A DNA stretch of 64,000 nucleotides. Origin: an uncultured Flavobacteriaceae bacterium (GTDB lineage: Bacteria > Bacteroidota > Bacteroidia > Flavobacteriales > Flavobacteriaceae). The notes under the pieces are model-generated. The model saw only the letters and a list, made by a program, of their open reading frames with translations. It ran no database searches and was not told the DNA's origin. This document shows, in pieces, positions 46,464-54,970 of the stretch. A program made the position numbers and the translations under genes. The stretch's first letter is position 1. The number at the start of each line of letters is the position of its first letter. The DNA is taken from the NCBI GenBank assembly GCA_947488435.1, contig CANKZG010000003.1:124001-188000 (forward strand), written 5' to 3'.

Positions 46464-47756
46464 ATGAAAATCATAAAAATATATATTGCAGCACTTCTAT
46501 TAACTGCGACAACCACATTTTTTGGACAGCAAACTCCTGCTGCGATACAACAGGAGGCGATTACAATAACGGGAGCAACTGCTCACATCGGAGATGGTAC
46601 CATTATTAACAATTGTACACTAGTTTTTGAGGCTGGTAAAATCACAGCCATTGGAACTACCGGTATAACTACTAAAGGCACTGTTATTGACGCAACGGGA
46701 AAACATATTTATCCCGGTTTTATTGCTCCGAATAAATCTTTAGGCCTTGTAGAAGTTAATGCCGTTCGCGCTAGTAACGATCAAGATGAAATAGGAAACA
46801 TCATTCCACACATTCGAAGTATAATTGCTTATAATGCCGAATCTAAAGTTGTAGAAAGCATGCGCCCAAATGGGGTTCTTTTGGGGCAAATTACGCCACG
46901 TGGAGGAAGAGTTTCAGGCACCTCATCTATTGTACAATTTGATGCTTGGAATTGGGAAGATGCGGCGGTAAAAACAGACGACGGTATTCACCTAAATTGG
47001 CCTAATTCCTTTCGAAGAGGGCGTTGGTGGTTGGGAGAACCGGCAGGGTTTAGTCCAAGCAAAAATTATCAAAATCAAATTCAGGAAGTTCGGGAGTTTC
47101 TCGAAAACGCATTGGCATATGGTAAAAGTAATGCTACTATAACAAATCTTGCATATGAAGCCTCGCAAGGTTTGTTCAATGGAAATCAAAAGCTTTATGT
47201 TTATGCAAATGGTGAAAAAGAAATATTAGATGCCATAACCTTAATTAAAGCTACTGGTGTAAAAGATATTGTTCTTGTAGGAGGGTATGAAGCACATAAG
47301 ATCAGTTCCTTTTTAAAGGAAAACAATATTCCTGTTCTTGTTGGCTTTACGCATAATTTACCAGCATTGGATGACGATGATTACGATATGTCATACAAAC
47401 TCCCCAAGTTACTAATAGATGAAGGACTTTTAGTAGGACTACAAAATGCAAATGCTTCCAACTTTCAAACCAGAAATTTACCTTTTTATGCTGGACAAGT
47501 TGTCGGTCAGGGTTTAGATAAAGAAAAGGCGCTACAGCTTATCACCGGCAATACGGCTAAAATATTAGGTATTGATGCCGACTATGGAACACTAACCCCT
47601 GGTAAAAGTGCTACCTTATTTATTTCAGAAGGAGATGCTTTGGATATGCGTGGAAATATTTTAACACATGCTTTTATCGATGGTCGTCAGATTTCTCTAG
47701 AAACCCATCAAACAAAGTTATGGAAACGTTATATGGGGAAATATAGTGGAAAGTAA
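46464..47756 (+). CDS. Amidohydrolase-like secreted protein lacking metal ligands
   Basis: A 430-residue protein with a signal peptide (about 1-21, ending TTFFG). The amidohydrolase beta-sandwich parts are present (ITITGATAHIGDGTIINN, KILGIDADYGTLTPGKSATL), but the HxH metal motif reads GFIAPNKSLG with no His. It resembles the inactive N-terminal half of the preceding protein and could be its partner subunit (inference). ATG 46464 is chosen because the longer frame starts inside the upstream gene and has no signal peptide. A terminator follows. Confidence 0.87.
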   Translation: MKIIKIYIAALLLTATTTFFGQQTPAAIQQEAITITGATAHIGDGTIINNCTLVFEAGKITAIGTTGITTKGTVIDATGKHIYPGFIAPNKSLGLVEVNAVRASNDQDEIGNIIPHIRSIIAYNAESKVVESMRPNGVLLGQITPRGGRVSGTSSIVQFDAWNWEDAAVKTDDGIHLNWPNSFRRGRWWLGEPAGFSPSKNYQNQIQEVREFLENALAYGKSNATITNLAYEASQGLFNGNQKLYVYANGEKEILDAITLIKATGVKDIVLVGGYEAHKISSFLKENNIPVLVGFTHNLPALDDDDYDMSYKLPKLLIDEGLLVGLQNANASNFQTRNLPFYAGQVVGQGLDKEKALQLITGNTAKILGIDADYGTLTPGKSATLFISEGDALDMRGNILTHAFIDGRQISLETHQTKLWKRYMGKYSGK

Positions 47757-47778
47757 AATAGTTCTGAAGTAATTATAA

Positions 47779-47813
47779 AAAAAGCATGTAATCTAAACGA
47801 TTACATGCTTTTT
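47779..47813. terminator. Bidirectional rho-independent terminator
   Basis: A 15-bp perfect stem (47779-47793 with 47799-47813, ending in five A and five T) around a TAAAC loop. It ends both the amidohydrolase operon (plus) and the DUF6503-like gene (minus). Confidence 0.9.
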
Positions 47814-47832
47814 AGTTCTATCAACGTTAATT

Positions 47833-48633
47833 TCATTGCTCCTTTTTAGCTACAAAATTAGCCGCTTCGGGTTTGGCATAAAAACTTGCCGCTTTTGCGG
47901 CTTTACTTATACTCATACTTTCAAAAGTTAATGTATTTCTGGCTTCTTTAATCTCTCTACCTTCATACAAATGCCAAGTAATGGAGTTTGGTAATACCAC
48001 ATTGTCTAAAGTAGTCCAATCATTATAGTTAATCCAACTTACTCGATCTGATTTTTCACCACTTCGGTAGGTTACCGTATATCCTAACCAAGCCATTTGA
48101 TGGGTTTCAGGGTTATAATGAATAAAATACTCATCCTTAGGTGAAGTACCTACTCCATCGCCATAGCTAATCCGTATTCCGGGATAATGCACATTATTTA
48201 CTACCAGATCTTCAGTTTGATCATAACGAATACCATCGTCTGCCAAAACAAAAGGCATTGCATAAAAGTAAAAGATAAGATTATGGTAAAATACCGGATC
48301 TCCCTTATAAGCTTCATTAGCGTTCTGCAACCAAACTTGGTTTCCATCAAAACCCATAGAAAAACCTTCTCCCTCTACCTTATCTTTTCTATTGACTAAA
48401 TCGATGGTATGGATTTCTGGCTTATCCCCTCCTTTGGTATATACTAAGGTACGCTGCGACTTCCAATTTTCAAGTCCTCCATGTGCTGCAAAAACTTTTT
48501 CCAGTGCTTGAGGATATTCTTTTTTAACTGCAACTTCCGTTTCTACAACCTCAACAACCTTTTCCGTTTGTTTTCCTGTTTGTTTGCATGAAATTATTGC
48601 CAATAAAAGCAATGCTAAAATACTGTGTTTCAT
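47833..48633 (-). CDS. DUF6503-like lipoprotein
   Basis: A 266-residue lipoprotein (lipobox IISC, Cys16) with a body reminiscent of outer-membrane lipoprotein-sorting folds: VFAAHGGLENWKSQRTLVY, DGNQVWLQNANEAYKG, YFIHYNPETHQMAWLGYTV and INYNDWTTLDNVVLPNSI. I assign it tentatively to DUF6503. Function unknown; a lipid- or hydrophobe-carrying role is only suggested by the fold resemblance. Divergent from the TrmH gene by 75 bases. Confidence 0.78.
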   Translation of the reverse strand: MKHSILALLLLAIISCKQTGKQTEKVVEVVETEVAVKKEYPQALEKVFAAHGGLENWKSQRTLVYTKGGDKPEIHTIDLVNRKDKVEGEGFSMGFDGNQVWLQNANEAYKGDPVFYHNLIFYFYAMPFVLADDGIRYDQTEDLVVNNVHYPGIRISYGDGVGTSPKDEYFIHYNPETHQMAWLGYTVTYRSGEKSDRVSWINYNDWTTLDNVVLPNSITWHLYEGREIKEARNTLTFESMSISKAAKAASFYAKPEAANFVAKKEQ

Positions 48634-48695
48634 AAGTTTGTTTTAGTGTTCTTTGCATTTGTCGTAATCTATTCAGCAGGTTTACGCAATTGCAT

Positions 48696-48703
48696 TATTT
48701 TTG
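48696..48703 (+). promoter_or_regulatory. -7 promoter element, five bases before the TrmH-family ATG
   Basis: TATTTTTG matches TAnnTTTG and ends five bases before the ATG at 48709, suggesting a leaderless message. No -33 TTG at normal spacing. Confidence 0.55.
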
Positions 48704-48708
48704 TGTTG

Positions 48709-49515
48709 ATGCATGGTACAAAATATATAAGTAGTATACAAAATCTTCAGGTAAAAAAAGTTTTACTACTGAAAGAGAAATCCCGAGAACGAAGAAAGAC
48801 CAATCGTTTTGTAATTGATGGATTAAGAGAGCTCGAATTAGCAGTAAAAGCTAATTACGTTATTGAAACTGTTTTTTTTGAACCAGATCTCATTTCTCAA
48901 TCCAGTTTGTTCGAAATTTTTGAATCTTCTGTGTCTACTCCTGAATTTATTTGCGTTTCTAGAGAAGTCTATAAAAAGATGGCCTATCGGGAAACTACAG
49001 AAGGTGTTCTTAGTATCGCTCATTGCAAAACGCATGATTTAGAAAAACTTAAACTCTCTTCTAAGCCCTTACTATTAGTAGCCGAAGCTCCTGAAAAACC
49101 AGGAAATATTGGCGCTTTATTGCGCACTGCAGATGCAGCCAGGATTGATGCTTTTATTATTGCTAATCCTAAAACCGATGTTTATAACCCTAATATTATA
49201 CGCTCAAGCGTAGGAGGTGTTTTTACCACTACCATTGGTATAGGAACCACTGCGGAGATTATTGAATTTTTAAAAACTAACCAAATCAAACGCTATTGTG
49301 CAGCATTTTCTGCAGCTACAAATTATCTCGAAATTGATTATAACACGCCATCAGCGATTATTGTAGGAACGGAAGCAACAGGTTTATCCAAAGATTGGCT
49401 AAAAGAATCCGATCAAAATATAATAATACCTATGAAAGGAGAACTAGACTCCTTAAATGTATCTGTATCGGCAGCAATACTTATCTTTGAAGCTATTCGA
49501 CAAAGAGAAATTTAA
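48709..49515 (+). CDS. TrmH/SpoU-family RNA 2'-O-methyltransferase
   Basis: A 268-residue SPOUT methyltransferase. It has an N-terminal substrate-binding domain (about 1-95; KEKSRERRKTNRFVIDGLRE) and the knotted catalytic domain with GNIGALLRTADAARIDA, VGTEATGLSKDWL and the SAM-binding IPMKGELDSLNVSVSAAI. It methylates ribose in rRNA or tRNA; the target nucleotide cannot be deduced. The longer frame from 48625 overlaps the divergent lipoprotein gene and passes through the promoter element, so ATG 48709 is preferred. Confidence 0.92.
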   Translation: MHGTKYISSIQNLQVKKVLLLKEKSRERRKTNRFVIDGLRELELAVKANYVIETVFFEPDLISQSSLFEIFESSVSTPEFICVSREVYKKMAYRETTEGVLSIAHCKTHDLEKLKLSSKPLLLVAEAPEKPGNIGALLRTADAARIDAFIIANPKTDVYNPNIIRSSVGGVFTTTIGIGTTAEIIEFLKTNQIKRYCAAFSAATNYLEIDYNTPSAIIVGTEATGLSKDWLKESDQNIIIPMKGELDSLNVSVSAAILIFEAIRQREI

Positions 49516-49607
49516 ATTGTTCTAAGTACATTTTCCAGTCAATATTAAGCATTTTGAATTGGAAAACTAAAGGAGGATTAATCAGCCCTCAAGTAGAAAT
49601 TAATTGT

Positions 49608-50840
49608 ATGAGTACAACCGTATTATTTTATAGTATTATTAGCATTTTATCCCTGCAGTTCTTAATAGAAATTGTTTTAGATCATTTAAATTACAAACGC
49701 TTTAAAGATCCTGTCCCCGAAGAGCTTTCGGATGTATTTAATTCATCAGAATACGAAAAATCCCAAGCTTATAAAGCAACCAACTATACCTTTAATCTTA
49801 TATCCTCTTCTTTTTCCTTTATACTTATGTTAGCATTTCTTTTTTTTGGAGGTTTCGCATGGGTTGATGGGATAGCGCGATCTTATACCGAAGATCCTAT
49901 TGCAATAGCATTGCTGTTTTTTGGAATTATTATGATCGGAAGTGACCTTATTAATACCCCTTTTTCGTATTATCAAACTTTTGTTATTGAGGAACGTTTT
50001 GGATTCAATAAAACAACTAAAAAACTATTCTTTTTGGATAAAATAAAAGGATGGCTAATGACTCTAATATTAGGGGGTATTATTTTAGCGCTTGTATTGT
50101 GGTTTTATCAATGGGCGGGTGCTAACTTTTGGTTGTATGCCTGGGGTTTAATTGCATTTTTTACACTGTTTATGAACCTCTTTTATAGTAAATTAATTGT
50201 ACCATTGTTCAATAAACAAACGCCTTTAGAAGAAGGGAGTTTACGAAATAGTATTGAACATTATGCTAAGAAGGTAGGATTTGAACTTCAGAATATTTTT
50301 GTAATTGATGGCTCCAAACGTTCCACCAAAGCAAATGCTTATTTCTCTGGTTTTGGCAAAGAAAAGCGGATTACTCTTTACGATACGTTAATCAAAGATC
50401 TCGATGAAGAGGAGATAGTAGCTGTTCTAGCACATGAGGTAGGACATTATAAACGCAAACACATCATCTACAATTTAATAGCTTCTATTTTTTTAACAGG
50501 ATTGACCTTATTCCTCTTATCGCTATTTGTTAACAACCCAGAGGTTGCCATGGCTATTGGCGTAGTAACCCCCAGTTTTCATGCTGCTTTAATTGGGTTT
50601 GCCATTTTATATAGTCCGATATCAGAAATTACAGGTCTATTCATGAATTACTTTTCGAGAAAATTTGAATATGAAGCGGATGATTATGCTAAAAACACTT
50701 TTGCCTCACAGCCATTAATTACCTCATTAAAAAAACTATCGAAAAACAGCTTAAGTAATCTTACTCCGCATCCAGCCTATGTATTTATGCATTATTCACA
50801 TCCTCCTTTAATTGCTAGAATTCGGAATTTAAAGGCATAA
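49608..50840 (+). CDS. M48-family zinc metalloprotease (Ste24/CAAX protease 1-like)
   Basis: A 410-residue integral membrane protease with about seven helices. The zinc motif is HEVGH in VLAHEVGHYKRKH, with the third-ligand region FEYEADDYAKNT. The long form with N-terminal helices resembles Ste24/CAAX prenyl protease 1 rather than HtpX, so it may act in membrane-protein quality control. ATG 49608 is chosen over an in-frame TTG at 49554. A perfect AGGAGG at 49571-49576 lies too far upstream (31 bases) to act on this ATG. Confidence 0.92.
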   Translation: MSTTVLFYSIISILSLQFLIEIVLDHLNYKRFKDPVPEELSDVFNSSEYEKSQAYKATNYTFNLISSSFSFILMLAFLFFGGFAWVDGIARSYTEDPIAIALLFFGIIMIGSDLINTPFSYYQTFVIEERFGFNKTTKKLFFLDKIKGWLMTLILGGIILALVLWFYQWAGANFWLYAWGLIAFFTLFMNLFYSKLIVPLFNKQTPLEEGSLRNSIEHYAKKVGFELQNIFVIDGSKRSTKANAYFSGFGKEKRITLYDTLIKDLDEEEIVAVLAHEVGHYKRKHIIYNLIASIFLTGLTLFLLSLFVNNPEVAMAIGVVTPSFHAALIGFAILYSPISEITGLFMNYFSRKFEYEADDYAKNTFASQPLITSLKKLSKNSLSNLTPHPAYVFMHYSHPPLIARIRNLKA

Positions 50841-50868
50841 TTTTTGTGCTACTACTAAAAGTTTATGC

Positions 50869-50876
50869 TATTTTTA
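50869..50876 (+). promoter_or_regulatory. Near-consensus -7 element close to the rel start
   Basis: TATTTTTA differs from TAnnTTTG only at the last base and ends four bases before the first ATG (50881), seven before the second (50884). It resembles the leaderless layout seen at other genes here, but is weaker. Confidence 0.35.
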
Positions 50877-50880
50877 ATAT

Positions 50881-53088
50881 ATGATGACGGAAGCTGCCAT
50901 AGAACAGGAAAATAAGGAAATAAAAAAGCAATATAAAGAATTGCTTCGCGTAAGTTACCAACTGCTTAGTAATGCAGATAAAAAACTTATCCGCGCTGCC
51001 TTTGATATGGCTTTAGATGGGCATAAAAATCAGCGTAGAAAATCTGGTGAAGCGTATATTTTTCATCCTTTAGCTGTTGCCAAAATAGTTGCTTCTGAAA
51101 TAGGGATGGATGCAGTTTCAATTGCATCCGCATTACTGCATGATGTTGTTGAAGACACAGAATACAATTTAGATGATATCGAGCAAACTTTTGGAGAAAC
51201 CATAGCTCGCATTGTAGACGGATTAACTAAAATTGCTCACTTGAAAAAGGATATGAACATATCCCAACAGGCTGAAAATTTTAGAAAAATGCTACTTACC
51301 TTACATGATGATGTACGGGTAATTATTATTAAAATTGCGGATCGTTATCACAATATGCTTACCATGGATTCCATGCCAGAGCACAAACAGGTGAAAATTG
51401 CATCCGAAACCTTATATATTTATGCTCCGTTAGCACATCGTATTGGTTTATATAATATTAAAACCGAACTAGAAGATCTTAGTTTAAAATATACCGAACC
51501 AGAAGTATATCATGACATCCAAGAGAAGATTGATAATACTAAGGAAGAACAATTAAACTATATCGACGATTTTACAGCTGTTGTTAAAGGCGCATTGGAT
51601 CAAGAAGGTTTGAATTATTCGGTGAAAGGAAGAATGAAATCGATCTTTTCTATCCGAAGAAAAATGCTCGCACAAAATGTATCCTTTGATGAAATTTATG
51701 ACAAGTTTGCCATAAGAGTCATTTATAAATCGGATCGGCATAATGAAAAATTTCTCGCTTGGAAGATATATTCCATTGTTACTGATCACTTTACTCCAAA
51801 TCCGATACGATTACGTGATTGGATTACCTCTCCAAAGTCAACAGGTTATGAAGCCTTGCACATTACCGTAATGGGACCGGAAGGGAAATGGGTAGAAGTC
51901 CAAATTCGCAGCGAAAGAATGCATGAAATTGCAGAAAAAGGATACGCAGCACATTTTAAATACAAACACGGCGATCAGAAAGAACAGGGTATCGATGTAT
52001 GGCTCAATAGACTGCAAGAGGCACTGGAGAATCCAAATGCTAATGCGGTAGATTTTGTAGAGGAATTTAAGTTAAATCTTTATTCCAAGGAAATATTTGT
52101 CTTTACTCCAAATGGAGAACTAAAGTCTTTACCGAAAGGCGCAACTCCCTTAGATTTTGCTTTTCATATCCACACCGAAATCGGTATGAAGACTAGAGGA
52201 GCGAAAGTAAATGGCAAATTGGTTCCGTTAAATACCATTCTAAATAGTGGAGATCAAGTAGAAATAATTACTTCAGAAAATGCGAAACCCAATCAAAATT
52301 GGTTGGATTATGCAACTACTGCGAGAGCAAGAGCGAAAATAAAATCTTCCCTACGCGAAGAAAAAAAGAGCATTGCTTTAGAAGGCAAAGAGATCTTACG
52401 TAGAAAGTTAAAATCTCAAAAAATCAGTTTCAATGAAGATAGCATTAATAAAATGGTAGTCTTCTTTAAACTAAAAACAAGTCTTGATCTTTTTTATAGA
52501 ATTGGGATTGGTGTAATTGACAATCAAAAAATAAAAGATTTTGCGTCAACGTATAACAATGCGTTTATCAGTTTCTTTAAGAACAAGATTCGAAGAAATC
52601 CCATTCCTGAAGGTATAAACAATGAGGAGATAACAACAAAATATGACACTCTTGTTTTTGGAAAAGAAGAAGAGAAGTTAAGTTATAAATTATCCCCTTG
52701 TTGCAATCCTATTCCCGGAGATGAAGTATTTGGATTCGTCAGTGTTAATGATGGTATTAAAGTTCACAAAAAAAATTGTCCGAATTCCATCAGTCTTCAA
52801 TCCAATTATGCTTACAGAATTATTGGAGCGAAGTGGATTGATTCTTCTCAAGAAGAGTTTACTGCCGATATAGAATTAGCTGGAATAGATAACCTAGGTT
52901 TAATGAATGAAATCACCAAAATGATTTCAGATAACATGCATGTTAATATGCGTAACCTCAACTTTAGTACAGATGGAGGCACCTTCTCAGGTAAAATTAA
53001 AGTTGTGGTTAAAAACAACGCTATTCTTAAAAAATTAATAAACAATATTAAGCGTATTAACGGTATTGATAAAGTATCCAGAATTTAA
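50881..53088 (+). CDS. rel: Bifunctional (p)ppGpp synthetase/hydrolase (RelA/SpoT family)
   Basis: A 735-residue stringent-response enzyme. Domains in order: HD hydrolase (HDVVEDTEY near 100), synthetase (FAIRVIYKSD, then SPKSTGYEALHITV and EVQIRSERMHEIAEKGYAAH), TGS (VFTPNGELKSLPKGATPLDFA), helical and zinc-finger-like region (SPCCNPIPGDEVFGF) and a C-terminal ACT domain. The intact HD motif indicates both synthesis and breakdown of (p)ppGpp. The start is one of two adjacent ATG codons (50881 or 50884). Confidence 0.96.
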   Translation: MMTEAAIEQENKEIKKQYKELLRVSYQLLSNADKKLIRAAFDMALDGHKNQRRKSGEAYIFHPLAVAKIVASEIGMDAVSIASALLHDVVEDTEYNLDDIEQTFGETIARIVDGLTKIAHLKKDMNISQQAENFRKMLLTLHDDVRVIIIKIADRYHNMLTMDSMPEHKQVKIASETLYIYAPLAHRIGLYNIKTELEDLSLKYTEPEVYHDIQEKIDNTKEEQLNYIDDFTAVVKGALDQEGLNYSVKGRMKSIFSIRRKMLAQNVSFDEIYDKFAIRVIYKSDRHNEKFLAWKIYSIVTDHFTPNPIRLRDWITSPKSTGYEALHITVMGPEGKWVEVQIRSERMHEIAEKGYAAHFKYKHGDQKEQGIDVWLNRLQEALENPNANAVDFVEEFKLNLYSKEIFVFTPNGELKSLPKGATPLDFAFHIHTEIGMKTRGAKVNGKLVPLNTILNSGDQVEIITSENAKPNQNWLDYATTARARAKIKSSLREEKKSIALEGKEILRRKLKSQKISFNEDSINKMVVFFKLKTSLDLFYRIGIGVIDNQKIKDFASTYNNAFISFFKNKIRRNPIPEGINNEEITTKYDTLVFGKEEEKLSYKLSPCCNPIPGDEVFGFVSVNDGIKVHKKNCPNSISLQSNYAYRIIGAKWIDSSQEEFTADIELAGIDNLGLMNEITKMISDNMHVNMRNLNFSTDGGTFSGKIKVVVKNNAILKKLINNIKRINGIDKVSRI

Positions 53089-53098
53089 ATTTAAACTG

Positions 53099-53106
53099 TA
53101 CATTTG
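53099..53106 (+). promoter_or_regulatory. -7 promoter element for fur
   Basis: TACATTTG matches TAnnTTTG, 24 bases upstream of the fur ATG. It overlaps a TTG (53104) that could otherwise be taken as an upstream start. Confidence 0.55.
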
Positions 53107-53130
53107 CAAAATAATGGAGCATTAATCGCA

Positions 53131-53586
53131 ATGGCTGAGAATAAAGATCAGGAAATCGTAAAAAACGTCTTCACTTCTTTTTTAGAAGACAACGGACACC
53201 GAAAAACACCGGAACGATATGCTATACTTCAAGAAATTTATGATCGTGAGGATCATTTTGATATAGAGGAACTTTATATCAATATGAAAAACAAGAATTA
53301 TCGTGTTAGTCGAGCAACACTTTACAATACAATTGAGTTACTATTGGATTGTAAATTGGTTCGAAAACATCAATTCGGCAAAAATCAGGCGCAATATGAA
53401 AAATCGTATTTCGATCGCCAGCATGATCATGTAATCCTTACAGATACCGGAGAAGTTATGGAATTTTGCGACCCGCGAATTCAATCCATTAAGAAAACGA
53501 TAGAAGAAGTTTTCGATATTAAGATTAGTAATCATTCACTTTATTTTTACGGCACTAAAAATTCGGAAAAAGAAACCAACAGTTAA
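53131..53586 (+). CDS. fur: Fur-family metalloregulator
   Basis: A 151-residue Fur-family repressor: N-terminal winged helix (about 15-85; [15 protein letters not shown] and [15 protein letters not shown]) and a C-terminal metal/dimer domain with [20 protein letters not shown] (96-115). The CxxC pair found in that segment of many Fur proteins, which binds structural zinc, is absent here (LTDTGEV), leaving one Cys (113). Regulation of iron or oxidative-stress genes is probable; Zur or PerR cannot be excluded. It is followed by purA after 13 bases. Confidence 0.9.
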   Translation: MAENKDQEIVKNVFTSFLEDNGHRKTPERYAILQEIYDREDHFDIEELYINMKNKNYRVSRATLYNTIELLLDCKLVRKHQFGKNQAQYEKSYFDRQHDHVILTDTGEVMEFCDPRIQSIKKTIEEVFDIKISNHSLYFYGTKNSEKETNS

Positions 53587-53599
53587 TTTAACACAACCT

Positions 53600-54871
53600 A
53601 TGGCAGTAGATTTACTACTAGGGCTTCAGTGGGGAGACGAAGGAAAAGGAAAAATCGTTGACGTACTGACCAAAGATTATGATATCATTGCCCGCTTTCA
53701 AGGCGGTCCCAATGCAGGACACACACTAGAATTTGATGGTATTAAGCATGTTTTACATACCATACCTTCAGGTATTTTTCATAAAAATGCATTAAATATA
53801 GTAGGAAACGGTGTAGTTATCGATCCTGTTATTTTTAAAAAGGAATTGGATAATTTGGCGAAGTTCAATTTGGATTTCAGCGCAAAACTACTTATCTCTA
53901 GAAAAGCACATTTAATTCTCCCTACACATCGACTTTTAGATGCTGCCTCAGAAACTGCAAAAGGCAAAGCTAAAATAGGTTCAACCCTAAAGGGTATAGG
54001 ACCTACCTATATGGATAAAACCGGACGTAATGGTATGCGCGTTGGGGATTTGGAATTTGACGATTGTAAAGAAAAGTACCGAGCACTTGCAAATAAGCAT
54101 GAGGCCATGTTAGCTTATTATGGTGTTGCCATCGAATACAATTTACAGGAATTGGAGAATGAGTTTTTTGAAGCTGTTGATACTCTCAAAAAATTAACCT
54201 TCATCGATAGTGAAGAGTTTTTATTTAACGCGATGCAAGAAGGCAAAAAAATATTGGCTGAGGGTGCGCAAGGATCATTGTTGGATATTGATTTTGGCAC
54301 TTATCCTTATGTAACTTCTTCAAATACCACTGCCGCGGGAGCTTGTACCGGTTTAGGTGTTGCACCCAATAAAATAGGCGGTGTATTTGGTATTTTCAAA
54401 GCCTATACCACTCGAGTTGGAAGCGGTCCTTTCCCTACAGAGCTTTTTGATAAAGATGGGGAAACCATGGGACGCGTAGGAAATGAATTTGGAGCAACTA
54501 CGGGGAGACCCCGACGTTGTGGATGGTTGGATTTAGTAGCCCTAAAGTATGCTGTTCAAGTAAATGGTGTTACCGAACTTATGATGATGAAAGCTGATGT
54601 ATTAAGCGGTTTCGAGACCATAAAAGTATGTACTGCCTATAAATATAAGGGAGAGACAATTACACATTTGCCTTACAATATAGAAACACACAATATTGAA
54701 CCTATTTATAAAGAGTTGAAGGGGTGGAAAAAGGATTTAACGCAGTTAAATGATGTTAATGACCTTCCTCCTAACCTAAATGCCTATATTGATTATTTGG
54801 AAAAAGAGTTGAAGGTACCCATTAAGATTGTGTCGGTTGGACCTGATCGTGTACAAACGATTCACAGATAA
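53600..54871 (+). CDS. purA: Adenylosuccinate synthetase
   Basis: PurA joins IMP and aspartate with GTP hydrolysis, the first step from IMP to AMP. The 423-residue protein has LQWGDEGKGKIVDVL (catalytic Asp and P-loop), GGPNAGHTLEF (with catalytic His), GSTLKGIGPTYMDKTGR, EGAQGSLLDIDFGTYPYVTS and TTGRPRRCGWLDL. Normal length. Followed by a terminator. Confidence 0.97.
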   Translation: MAVDLLLGLQWGDEGKGKIVDVLTKDYDIIARFQGGPNAGHTLEFDGIKHVLHTIPSGIFHKNALNIVGNGVVIDPVIFKKELDNLAKFNLDFSAKLLISRKAHLILPTHRLLDAASETAKGKAKIGSTLKGIGPTYMDKTGRNGMRVGDLEFDDCKEKYRALANKHEAMLAYYGVAIEYNLQELENEFFEAVDTLKKLTFIDSEEFLFNAMQEGKKILAEGAQGSLLDIDFGTYPYVTSSNTTAAGACTGLGVAPNKIGGVFGIFKAYTTRVGSGPFPTELFDKDGETMGRVGNEFGATTGRPRRCGWLDLVALKYAVQVNGVTELMMMKADVLSGFETIKVCTAYKYKGETITHLPYNIETHNIEPIYKELKGWKKDLTQLNDVNDLPPNLNAYIDYLEKELKVPIKIVSVGPDRVQTIHR

Positions 54872-54873
54872 TT

Positions 54874-54897
54874 AAAGCCGCGTAAAAGCGGCTTTTT
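54874..54897 (+). terminator. Rho-independent terminator after purA
   Basis: Stem AAAGCCGC / GCGGCTTT (54874-54881 and 54888-54895) with a GTAAAA loop followed by T residues, starting three bases after the purA stop. Confidence 0.85.
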
Positions 54898-54956
54898 ACG
54901 TTTTAGAAGGTATATTAAAACTATACTAATCTTTTAGCTGCTCCCCTGAAATATGC

Positions 54957-54964
54957 TATTTTTG
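54957..54964 (+). promoter_or_regulatory. -7 promoter element, six bases before the OstA-like ATG
   Basis: TATTTTTG matches TAnnTTTG and ends six bases before the ATG at 54971. It lies downstream of the earlier in-frame ATG (54953), excluding that start, and implies a leaderless or nearly leaderless message. Confidence 0.55.
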
Positions 54965-54970
54965 AAAAAA

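Noticed and set aside
49571-49576. Perfect AGGAGG Shine-Dalgarno-like sequence upstream of the M48 protease gene
   Set aside because: It is 31 bases from the ATG at 49608 and no start codon in the right frame lies at a normal distance; probably fortuitous in a genome that rarely uses this signal.
53104-53130. Upstream TTG start for fur
   Set aside because: The TTG lies within the TAnnTTTG promoter element, so it would not be in the mRNA; ATG 53131 is used.
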